Assembly: GCF_900102815.1 (NCBI RefSeq)
Contig: NZ_FNGF01000012.1
Location: 1-52,489 of the forward strand
Source: Glycomyces sambucus
GTDB taxonomy: Bacteria; Actinomycetota; Actinomycetes; Mycobacteriales; Micromonosporaceae
DNA length: 52,489 nt
Direction of reading: 5' to 3'
Shown one piece after another: positions 21,736 through 28,722 of the stretch. The position numbers and the translations under genes are program-made. Under the pieces are notes generated by a model. That model was not told the origin of the DNA and made no database searches. It saw only the letters and a list, made by a program, of their open reading frames with translations. Each line of letters opens with the position of its first letter. The stretch's first letter is position 1.

Positions 21736-22440
21736 TTAAGGGCGCCAGTACGCCATCGAATGGAAGCGGTCCTTGGGGACGGCGAGCTCCTTGCGGGCCA
21801 GGGCGGTCAGGGCGCGGGTGGTGCGGGCGTCGCAGGTTATCCACAGGTATGTGGACGGCGTGAGGAGCGCGGGCAGGTCGGCGCGGACCGCGGCTTCGAG
21901 GGCGGTGCCGTCGCCGCGGGGGACGCGGTGGAGGTCGTGGACCTCGCGGGCGCGGAACGGCAGGTCGTCGTCGGAGGTCGTCTCGAACCAGATCGTGGCG
22001 GGGGTGTCGGGGAAGGCGTCGAGGAGGGAGTTGATCGCGGGGAGCGAGGCGGCGTCGCCGACGAGGAGCAGGCGCTCGGGCGCGGGGTCGGGGGCGGTGA
22101 AGGCGGTGCCGTAGACCGTGGCAGCGATGGCGTCGCCGGGCCGGGCCCGCTCGGACCAGTTGCTCGCGGGGCCGTCGTGGAGGGCGAACTCCAGGTCGAA
22201 GGTGCCGGTCACTGGGTCGGGGTCGACCAGGGTGTACGCGCGCTGGTGCGGCCTCCCGTCGTGCTCGAACCAGAGGCGGACCCACATCGCGGGGTGGACG
22301 CCGACCTCGGCGAGAAGGCCGCCGTCGGTGAACGAGAGGCGGCGGTAGTGCGGCGCCACCTGCTCCGAGCCGGTGACCGTGAACTTGAAGTCCTTGGCGC
22401 GCAGCAGCTTCAGTACCGCGCCTTCCCAGCCGTGGCCCAT
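21736..22440 (-). CDS. Siderophore-interacting protein (FAD-dependent ferric reductase)
   Basis: Protein of 234 aa of the SIP family (ViuB/YqjH-like), cytosolic flavoproteins that reduce ferric siderophores to release iron. Residues 1-125 are the FAD-binding barrel with RAYTLVDPDP (the R-x-Y-T/S FAD motif) and the WSERARPGDAI loop; residues 125-234 are the NAD(P)H-binding domain (LLVGDAASLPAINSLL). Start ATG 22440 with GAGAGGA upstream. A minus-strand -10 TAGAAT lies at 22472-22477 and its -35 lies in the IdeR box at 22481-22499, so expression should rise when iron is scarce. Confidence 0.92.
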   Translation of the reverse strand: MGHGWEGAVLKLLRAKDFKFTVTGSEQVAPHYRRLSFTDGGLLAEVGVHPAMWVRLWFEHDGRPHQRAYTLVDPDPVTGTFDLEFALHDGPASNWSERARPGDAIAATVYGTAFTAPDPAPERLLLVGDAASLPAINSLLDAFPDTPATIWFETTSDDDLPFRAREVHDLHRVPRGDGTALEAAVRADLPALLTPSTYLWITCDARTTRALTALARKELAVPKDRFHSMAYWRP

Positions 22441-22480
22441 GTCCGGTCCTCTCGAAATGTTCGCTTGAGCGATTCTAGTG

Positions 22481-22499
22481 TTAGGTTAGACTAACCTAA
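22481..22499. promoter_or_regulatory. IdeR/DtxR iron box
   Basis: TTAGGTTAGACTAACCTAA, a perfect 9+1+9 palindrome. It matches the DtxR/IdeR consensus (TTAGGTTAGSCTAACCTAA) at every position but the centre. It overlaps the -35 region of the SIP gene and lies three bases before the ATG of the divergent acylase gene. Iron-loaded IdeR would repress both. Confidence 0.93.
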
Positions 22500-22501
22500 T
22501 T

Positions 22502-25072
22502 ATGAGCTTCTCCTGTCATCGGGACGCCTGGGGCATCCCCCACCTCAGGGCCTCCGACATCGTCGCGCTGGCCTTCGCCCAAGGGCACAACGCCGCAAAG
22601 GACCGGGCCTGGCAGCTCGAACACCTGCGCCGCCGCGCCACCGGGACCGCCTCCGAACTGCTCGGCGCCGAATGGGTCGACTGGGACCGGCTCACCCGGC
22701 AGGTCCGAGTCGTCGCCAAGGCGGGGGAGGTCTTCGACGCGCTGGACGAGGACACCCGCGCCTGGACCGCCGCGTACGTCGACGGCGTCAACGCCGGATC
22801 TCCCGTCGTCCCTTGGGAACCGTGGACGCCGCTCGCCGTCTGGTACGCCGAGCACCTGACCTTCGGGTCCGGCTTCCCAGCGAAGCTGTGGCGCCAGCTC
22901 GTCCGCGAGACCCTGGGCGAGGACGCCGTCGCGGGGTTCGCCATGGACGGACCGCAGCCCGTCGGCTCGAACGGCTGGCTCGTCTCCGGCGAGCTGACCG
23001 ATTCCGGCCATGCCATCATCGCGGGCGACCCGCACCGGTTCATCCAGCTGCCCGGCTCCTACCAGCAGATCCACCTCGCCTGCGACGAGTTCGACGTGGT
23101 CGGGCTGGCCGTCCCCGGCGTCCCCGGCATCGCGCATTTCGGCCATGCCGGCGACGTCGCCTGGGGGATCACCAACGCCATGGCCGACACCCAGGACCTG
23201 TACCGGGAGCAGTTGCGGCGCAACCTGGACGGGTCGGTCGAGGCGTTCGGGCCGGGAGGCTGGGAGCCGGTCGCGACCTGGACCGAGCACTTCGACGTGG
23301 CCGGGGGAGCGGCGCAGGTCGTCGAGATCATCGCGACCGCCCGCGGGCCGATCGTCGCCGACGGGCCGGACGGCGCCCTGAGTCTGCGCGGGCCCGTGGA
23401 CGCGCTTCCCGACCTCGGATTCGCCGCCCTGCCGAAGCTCCTGCGCGCCCGCACCGTCGCCGATGTCGATGCCGCGCTGGACGACTGGGTGCTGCCCGTC
23501 AACGTCGTCATGGCCGCCGACGTCCACGGCGGCCTGCTCCACCGCGCCGCCGGGCGCGTACCCGAGCGCGACCCCGAGAACCTGAAGTACCCGGTCTTCG
23601 CCTGGGACGCGCGCTCCGCCTGGAAGGGCTGGAAGCCGCTGCCCCGCAAGCAGGTCGACCGGATCGCCACCATGGCCAACGACCGCGGCGTCGCCGCACC
23701 GCTCGGCGTCGAGTTCTGCTCGACCGACCGGGCCGACCGCATCCGCACGCTCCTGGAGGAGCGGACCGGTTGGGCCGCAGCGGACATGGCCTCCCTCCAC
23801 ACCGACACCCGGCTACCCACGGCCGGACTGGTCCTCGACCCGCTCCCCGCGCTCGAACTGGGTCCCGAAGCCGCGGCGCTGCGCAAGCGCCTCCTCGACT
23901 GGGACCGGCGCATGGACGCGGGCAGCACCGAGGCCGCCGCCTTCGCCGCCGTCAGGAGCGCGTTCATCCGCGGCCTCGCCGCACTCCCGGTGTTCGCGCC
24001 GCTCAGCGCCCCGACCGGGCATCCGGCGTTCTTCGCCCCCTGGTTCGCGCTCAAGCCGCGCATCGGCTTCGCGCTCCGGCACGTGCTCGCGAGCGGCCTC
24101 GTCACCGACGCCGAACGCGACGCCGCGCTGACCGCCGCGATCGAGGAAGCGGCCCAAGGGGAGACGCGCACCTGGGGCGAGGTCCACCGGCTCACCGCCT
24201 GGCACGAACCGGCACCCGGCGAGGAGCCCGTGGGCCCGCTCGACGGGATGTCCGGAGACGCCGACTGCGTGCTCTCCACCTCCGGCGCGCCCGGCGCGAG
24301 CGAGGACTTCCTGCGCGGGCCCGCCGCCCGCTGGGTGTGGGACCTCGCCGACCGCGAGCGCAGCCGCTGGATCGTCCCCTTCGGAGCATCAGGGGAGCCC
24401 GGACCGCACCAGCGCGACCAGTTCCCGCTCTGGAAGCGGGGCGAACTCGCACCCGTCGTCACCGATTGGCAAGAGCTGCAGGAGGAGTACCGCATGATCG
24501 ACCGCCCCGCCGTCTTCGAGCACGAGGTCGACGGCTTCGGCCGCGTCGCCATCGTCCCCGTCCGGCCGGTCGAGGACCTGGACCTGATCTACGGCTGGGT
24601 CGCCGAGGAGCGCGCCAGGTTCTGGGGGATGACCGGGCATTCGAAGGAGTACGTGCTGGAGATCTACGAGTATCTGGACTCGCTGGAGACGCATCACGCG
24701 TTCCTGGTCCTGCGCGACCGGGAGCCGATCGCGCTGTTCCAGACCTACGAGCCCGCCGCCGACCCGGTCGGGGAGTGCTACGAGGTCGAGCCCGGCGACA
24801 TCGGCGCCCACCTGCTGGTCGCCTCCTCGCGCGGGCAGGTGCGGCCGGGGTTCACCGGGGAGCTCATGGGGGTGCTCGCGCTGTACCTGTTCGCCGACCC
24901 GGTCCACCGGCGAATCGTCGTGGAGCCCGACGCCAGGAACGCGCAGGCCGCGATCCGCATGCGACGCAGCGGGTTCACGCTCGGACCCGAGATCCAGTTG
25001 GGGGAGAAGCGGGCGCAGCTGGCGTTCATCCGCCGCGAGGACGCGCCCTGTCGCGGCGTGGAGAAGAAATAA
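22502..25072 (+). CDS. Penicillin-acylase-like Ntn hydrolase fused to siderophore-type acyltransferase
   Basis: Protein of 856 aa. Residues 1-660 are a penicillin acylase (peptidase S45) domain: DAWGIPHLRASD and AQGHNAAKDRAWQLEHLRRR at the front, then VGSNGWLVSG where Ser156 should become the N-terminal nucleophile of the beta chain after self-cleavage. There is no signal peptide, although most relatives are exported. From about residue 665 a GNAT domain of the IucB/DesC/MbtK type follows (GDIGAHLLV, VEPDARNAQAAIRM); such enzymes acylate N-hydroxy-amines in siderophore synthesis. The ATG lies 3 bases past the IdeR box with no ribosome binding site, suggesting a nearly leaderless mRNA. An internal ATG (24494) preceded by GGAGGAG could also give the GNAT domain alone. 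Inferred role: siderophore tailoring. Confidence 0.88.
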   Translation: MSFSCHRDAWGIPHLRASDIVALAFAQGHNAAKDRAWQLEHLRRRATGTASELLGAEWVDWDRLTRQVRVVAKAGEVFDALDEDTRAWTAAYVDGVNAGSPVVPWEPWTPLAVWYAEHLTFGSGFPAKLWRQLVRETLGEDAVAGFAMDGPQPVGSNGWLVSGELTDSGHAIIAGDPHRFIQLPGSYQQIHLACDEFDVVGLAVPGVPGIAHFGHAGDVAWGITNAMADTQDLYREQLRRNLDGSVEAFGPGGWEPVATWTEHFDVAGGAAQVVEIIATARGPIVADGPDGALSLRGPVDALPDLGFAALPKLLRARTVADVDAALDDWVLPVNVVMAADVHGGLLHRAAGRVPERDPENLKYPVFAWDARSAWKGWKPLPRKQVDRIATMANDRGVAAPLGVEFCSTDRADRIRTLLEERTGWAAADMASLHTDTRLPTAGLVLDPLPALELGPEAAALRKRLLDWDRRMDAGSTEAAAFAAVRSAFIRGLAALPVFAPLSAPTGHPAFFAPWFALKPRIGFALRHVLASGLVTDAERDAALTAAIEEAAQGETRTWGEVHRLTAWHEPAPGEEPVGPLDGMSGDADCVLSTSGAPGASEDFLRGPAARWVWDLADRERSRWIVPFGASGEPGPHQRDQFPLWKRGELAPVVTDWQELQEEYRMIDRPAVFEHEVDGFGRVAIVPVRPVEDLDLIYGWVAEERARFWGMTGHSKEYVLEIYEYLDSLETHHAFLVLRDREPIALFQTYEPAADPVGECYEVEPGDIGAHLLVASSRGQVRPGFTGELMGVLALYLFADPVHRRIVVEPDARNAQAAIRMRRSGFTLGPEIQLGEKRAQLAFIRREDAPCRGVEKK

Positions 25073-25096
25073 GCACAGTGGACTGATGGTGGCAAG

Positions 25097-25126
25097 GGCG
25101 GCGGCCCCAACCCCAGGGCCGCCGCC
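25097..25126. terminator. Bidirectional terminator
   Basis: Perfect 11-bp stem GGCGGCGGCCC / GGGCCGCCGCC with an 8-base loop, between the acylase fusion gene (+) and the small reverse-strand gene at 25149. Confidence 0.8.
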
Positions 25127-25148
25127 GTCGGCTCAGCGGGACCGCGGC

Positions 25149-25307
25149 TCAGGTCCCGATATTGCGCTGCGGGCCGCTGAACCGGCTCAAGAGGCCCGGC
25201 ACCGCACGCGCGGGGTCGAGCCGGTAGTCGTAGAAGTCGAGAGCGCCCGCCGCGGCTGCCGCGGCCAGGGCGCGGCGGCTGAGTTTCGGTGTCTTCCAAG
25301 GGGTCAC
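25149..25307 (-). CDS. Small protein, 52 aa, unknown
   Basis: Reverse-strand frame from GTG 25307, with a textbook ribosome binding site AAGGAG seven bases upstream and GC3-rich codons. The N-terminal half (TPWKTPKLSRRALAAAAAAG) is basic then Ala-rich, reminiscent of a very short Tat- or Sec-like signal; the rest (LDFYDYRLDPARAVPGLLSR) is aromatic and then basic. No family recognised. It ends against the terminator at 25097-25126 and is divergent from the sugar-transport operon. A precursor peptide is one possibility, without direct support. Confidence 0.6.
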   Translation of the reverse strand: MTPWKTPKLSRRALAAAAAAGALDFYDYRLDPARAVPGLLSRFSGPQRNIGT

Positions 25308-25363
25308 GCGAGGCTCCTTCGGCTCGGGGGCGGGCGGCGTCAGGGAGCAGTCTAAGCAGGTCG

Positions 25364-25445
25364 ATTGATTATGGTCAATGGATTGCCGTAACTTCGGACC
25401 AATTATTTTCATGACTTGACATAACCTCGCGCCGGGTCGTAACCT
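25364..25445 (+). promoter_or_regulatory. Promoter of the carbohydrate operon with upstream inverted repeat
   Basis: Plus-strand -35 TTGACA (25416-25421), an 18-base spacer and -10 TAACCT (25440-25445), about 66 bases before the binding-protein start. Upstream, ATTGA-N6-TCAAT (25364-25379) is an inverted repeat in an unusually AT-rich stretch, a possible operator, perhaps for the ROK regulator encoded at the operon's end (inference). Confidence 0.5.
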
Positions 25446-25511
25446 GAGCGCCCAACCATCGAGTCCGATCGATACGCCGGACACGGACGTCCGCGTGAAG
25501 GGACCGCAAGC

Positions 25512-26849
25512 GTGACCACTGAGCAACCCCCCACCCCTCGTCGGGCGGTCAGCCGCCGCAACCTCATGAAGGCCGGCGGCCTCGGCCTGGCCGCCGCCCC
25601 GGCCCTCGCCGCCTGCGGCCGCGGCTTCGGCGGCGGCGGAGACGACGACTCCGGCGACGGCGTCACCCTCAACATGGTCTGGTGGGGCGACGCCACCCGG
25701 GCCGAGAAGACCCAGGCCGCCCTCGACCTCTTCAAGGAGCGGCACGAAGGCGTCGAGATCGAGGTCGAGTACCAGGACTCCGGCCCCTACCAGGACAAGC
25801 TCGCCACCCGCTTCGCCGCGGGCGACCCGCCGGACCTCATGGCCATGCGCATGGATAGCCTCCGCGAGTACGCCGACCGCGACGCGCTCCTCGACCTCAA
25901 CGAGTACGCCGGCGACCTCGACCTCTCCGGGCTCAGCGACAACGCCGCGACCATCGCCGAGGTCGGCGACCGCGTCTACGGCGTCCCCGCCGGGCTCAAC
26001 ACCGTCGGCTTCGTGATCCGCACCGACTTCGCCGAGCAGTACGGCGTCCCGATCCCCGACGGCGACACCTGGGGCTGGGACGATCTGGCCGCCTTCGCGA
26101 AAGCGATCACCGACGCCAGCGGCGGCGAGGTCTACGGCACCGGCTTCGAGGCCCAGACCCTCGCCAACATCCTCGTCTTCACCCGCCAGAGGGGCGAGGA
26201 CTTCTTCACTGAGGACGACCGGCTCGGCGTCACCGCCGCCACCGTCCAGGCGTGGTTCGAGCTCGTCAACGGGATGCGGGACGAAGGCGGCTTCCCGCCC
26301 GCGGGCTTCTTCGAGAACATCGGCGGCTCCGCCGACCAGTCCTATGTGGCCCAGGGCAAGATCGCCTCGCAGATCATCCCCACCAACAACTTCCTCGGCT
26401 ACAACGAGGCGTGCGGCGGGACCCTCGTGCTGCTGCGCATGCCCGGCGAGACCCAGGGGGCCCGCCGCGGCCAGTCGATCGACTGCCCGCACCTGTGGTC
26501 GGTCGCCTCGGCCTCGAAGCACCCCGAGGAGGCCCTGCAGCTCCTCGACTTCCTGCTCAACGACGCGGAGGCGTCCCTCGCCACGGGCACCACCCGCGGC
26601 GTCCCGGCGAACGCCGACGTGGCCGAGGAGATCAAGCCCTCGCTGGAGCCGGACGACCAGGCCGCCACCGATTTCCTCATCGCGCTCCAAGGCGAGGACC
26701 TGCCCCGCTCGCTCCTGTACCCGCCCGGCGGCAGCGCCGTCTTCGACTTCCTCGACGCCCTCGCGGTCGAGGTCGAGTTCGGGCGCGTCAGCCCGGCCGA
26801 CGCCGCCGCGCAGTTCATCGAGCAGGCCGAAGGGGCCATCGCAGGGTGA
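25512..26849 (+). CDS. Sugar ABC transporter substrate-binding lipoprotein
   Basis: Extracytoplasmic solute-binding protein family 1, 445 aa. The N-terminus has a twin-arginine motif (SRRNLMK, residues 14-20), a hydrophobic core and a lipobox (LAAC, Cys35), so it is a Tat-exported lipoprotein held on the outer face of the membrane. The rest has the usual features (VTLNMVWWGDA near the start of the mature part, ATRFAAGDPPDLM, VSAASKHPEEA-like VASASKHPEEALQLL). Start GTG 25512 with GAAGGGA upstream. First gene of an operon with two permeases; the ATPase is not encoded here and is probably a shared MsiK-type protein. Confidence 0.94.
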   Translation: MTTEQPPTPRRAVSRRNLMKAGGLGLAAAPALAACGRGFGGGGDDDSGDGVTLNMVWWGDATRAEKTQAALDLFKERHEGVEIEVEYQDSGPYQDKLATRFAAGDPPDLMAMRMDSLREYADRDALLDLNEYAGDLDLSGLSDNAATIAEVGDRVYGVPAGLNTVGFVIRTDFAEQYGVPIPDGDTWGWDDLAAFAKAITDASGGEVYGTGFEAQTLANILVFTRQRGEDFFTEDDRLGVTAATVQAWFELVNGMRDEGGFPPAGFFENIGGSADQSYVAQGKIASQIIPTNNFLGYNEACGGTLVLLRMPGETQGARRGQSIDCPHLWSVASASKHPEEALQLLDFLLNDAEASLATGTTRGVPANADVAEEIKPSLEPDDQAATDFLIALQGEDLPRSLLYPPGGSAVFDFLDALAVEVEFGRVSPADAAAQFIEQAEGAIAG

Positions 26850-27805
26850 GCACCGAGACCGCCGTCATGCCGGAGGCGGACGTGCCGCCGGCCCCGGAGC
26901 ACCAGCGCCTCTCCGCGGGGCGTCGCCGGGGCCGGCGGGCGCGTAAGGACCGCGCCGGCTACCTGTTCCTGCTGCCGTGGTTCATCGGGATGCTGTTCAC
27001 GGTGGTGCCGTTCTTCGCGTCGCTGTACCTGGCGTTCACGGACTACAACCTCCTCAACCCTCCGAAGTGGATTGGGCTGGAGAACTTCACGGCCATGTTC
27101 CGGGACCCGGTCCTGGTCAAGTCGCTCAAGGTCACGTTCGTCTACACGTTCGTGTCGGTGCCGCTGTCGCTCGCGGCGGCGCTGGGGGTGGCGATGATCC
27201 TCAACAAGGGCATCAGGGCGCTCCCGGTCTACCGGGCCGTGTTCTACCTGCCCTCGCTCCTGGGCGCGAGCGTCGCGGTGGTCCTGCTGTGGCGCTACGT
27301 CTTCGGGCTCGACGGGATCGTGAACGCCCTCCTCGGCTGGTTCGGGGCGCCCGCGATCGCGTGGACCTCCGACCCCGACTACGCGCTGACGACGCTCATC
27401 ATCCTGCACGTGTGGACCTTCGGCTCGCCCATGGTGATCTTCCTGGCCGGGCTGCGGCAGATCCCGGTCATGTACTACGAGGCGGCCGCGGTCGACGGGG
27501 CCTCGCGCTGGCGCCGGTTCCGCTCGATCACGCTGCCGCTGCTGAGCCCGATCATCTTCTTCAACCTGATCCAGTCGCTCATCGCCTCGTTCCAGACGTT
27601 CACGCAGGGCTTCGTGATGAACGACGGCGGCGGGGGTCCGGCGAACTCCACATTGTTCTACAACCTGTACCTGTACCAGCAGGGCTTCAACCAGTTCCAC
27701 ATGGGATACGCCTCGGCGATGGCCTGGACCCTGCTCGTCATCATCGCCGCGTTCACCGCCCTGACGTTCTTCTCCGCGAAGTACTGGGTCAACTACGACA
27801 ACTGA
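26846..27805 (+). CDS. Sugar ABC transporter permease (MalF-like)
   Basis: Integral membrane permease of 319 aa with about six membrane helices (first at AGYLFLLPWFIGMLFTVVPF). The cytosolic coupling motif EAA---G is visible as YYEAAAVDGASRWRRFRSIT-. Starts at GTG 26846, overlapping the stop of the binding-protein gene by four bases. The first 30 residues are a charged cytosolic tail. Works with the next permease and an ATPase encoded elsewhere to import an oligosaccharide. Confidence 0.94.
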   Translation: MSTETAVMPEADVPPAPEHQRLSAGRRRGRRARKDRAGYLFLLPWFIGMLFTVVPFFASLYLAFTDYNLLNPPKWIGLENFTAMFRDPVLVKSLKVTFVYTFVSVPLSLAAALGVAMILNKGIRALPVYRAVFYLPSLLGASVAVVLLWRYVFGLDGIVNALLGWFGAPAIAWTSDPDYALTTLIILHVWTFGSPMVIFLAGLRQIPVMYYEAAAVDGASRWRRFRSITLPLLSPIIFFNLIQSLIASFQTFTQGFVMNDGGGGPANSTLFYNLYLYQQGFNQFHMGYASAMAWTLLVIIAAFTALTFFSAKYWVNYDN

Positions 27806-27815
27806 GGCCGCATAG

Positions 27816-28712
27816 ATGTCAACGACCTTGCAATCGACGAAGACGCGGCGCTCCTACGACGACGCGCTCATCGAGCGGTTCGGCTCGAGCCGCAGGAGCC
27901 GCTTCACCAGGCACGTGGCGCTGTGCCTCATCGGCCTGTTCATGATGTACCCGCTGCTGTGGCTGCTGTCGAGCTCGCTCAAGCCGAACGGGCTGATCTT
28001 CTCGGACCTGGCGCTGTGGCCGGCCGAGTGGAGCCCGTCGAACTACGCCGACGGCTGGACGGCCCTGGAGTACGACTTCGGGGTCTACTTCACCAACTCG
28101 ATCGTGATCGTGGTGCTCAGCATCGTCGGGAACCTGTTCTCGTGCTCCCTTGCGGCGTACGGGTTCGCGCGGCTGCACTTCACCGGGCGCAAGCTGTTCT
28201 TCGCGCTCATGCTCGGGACGATGATGCTGCCGGGGCACGTGCTGCTCATCCCGCAGTACATCCTGTTCGCCAAGCTCGGATGGCTCAACACGTACTACCC
28301 GCTGCTGGTTCCGAACTTCCTGGCCACCAACGCGTTCTACATCTTCCTGATGGTGCAGTTCATGCGGCAGCTCCCGCAGGAGCTCGACGACGCGGCCCGG
28401 ATCGACGGCTGCGGGCCGTTCCGCACGTTCTGGAGCATCATCCTGCCGCTGTGCCGCCCGGCGTTCGCCACGACCGCGATCTTCACGTTCATCTCGGTGT
28501 GGAACGAGTTCTTCGGGCCGCTGCTCTACCTGACCGACCCCGAGCTGTACACGGTGCCGCTGGCGCTGCGGCAGTTCGTGGACTCGGAGGGGCAGTCGCA
28601 GTGGGGGCAGATGTTCGCGATGTCGGTGCTCTCGCTCGCGCCGATCATCGGGTTCTTCATCGCCGGACAGAAATACCTGGTCAAGGGCATCGCCACGACC
28701 GGGCTCAAATAG
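27816..28712 (+). CDS. Sugar ABC transporter permease (MalG-like)
   Basis: Second permease, 298 aa, about six membrane helices. The EAA-loop is LPQELDDAARIDGCGPFRTF, in which Asp replaces the usual Glu of E-A-A. The typical MalG-like ending (FIAGQKYLVKGIATTGLK) is present. ATG 27816 lies 10 bases after the previous stop, with GAGG upstream. Together with the MalF-like subunit it forms the channel of the importer. Confidence 0.94.
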   Translation: MSTTLQSTKTRRSYDDALIERFGSSRRSRFTRHVALCLIGLFMMYPLLWLLSSSLKPNGLIFSDLALWPAEWSPSNYADGWTALEYDFGVYFTNSIVIVVLSIVGNLFSCSLAAYGFARLHFTGRKLFFALMLGTMMLPGHVLLIPQYILFAKLGWLNTYYPLLVPNFLATNAFYIFLMVQFMRQLPQELDDAARIDGCGPFRTFWSIILPLCRPAFATTAIFTFISVWNEFFGPLLYLTDPELYTVPLALRQFVDSEGQSQWGQMFAMSVLSLAPIIGFFIAGQKYLVKGIATTGLK

Positions 28713-28722
28713 AGGGAACGCT

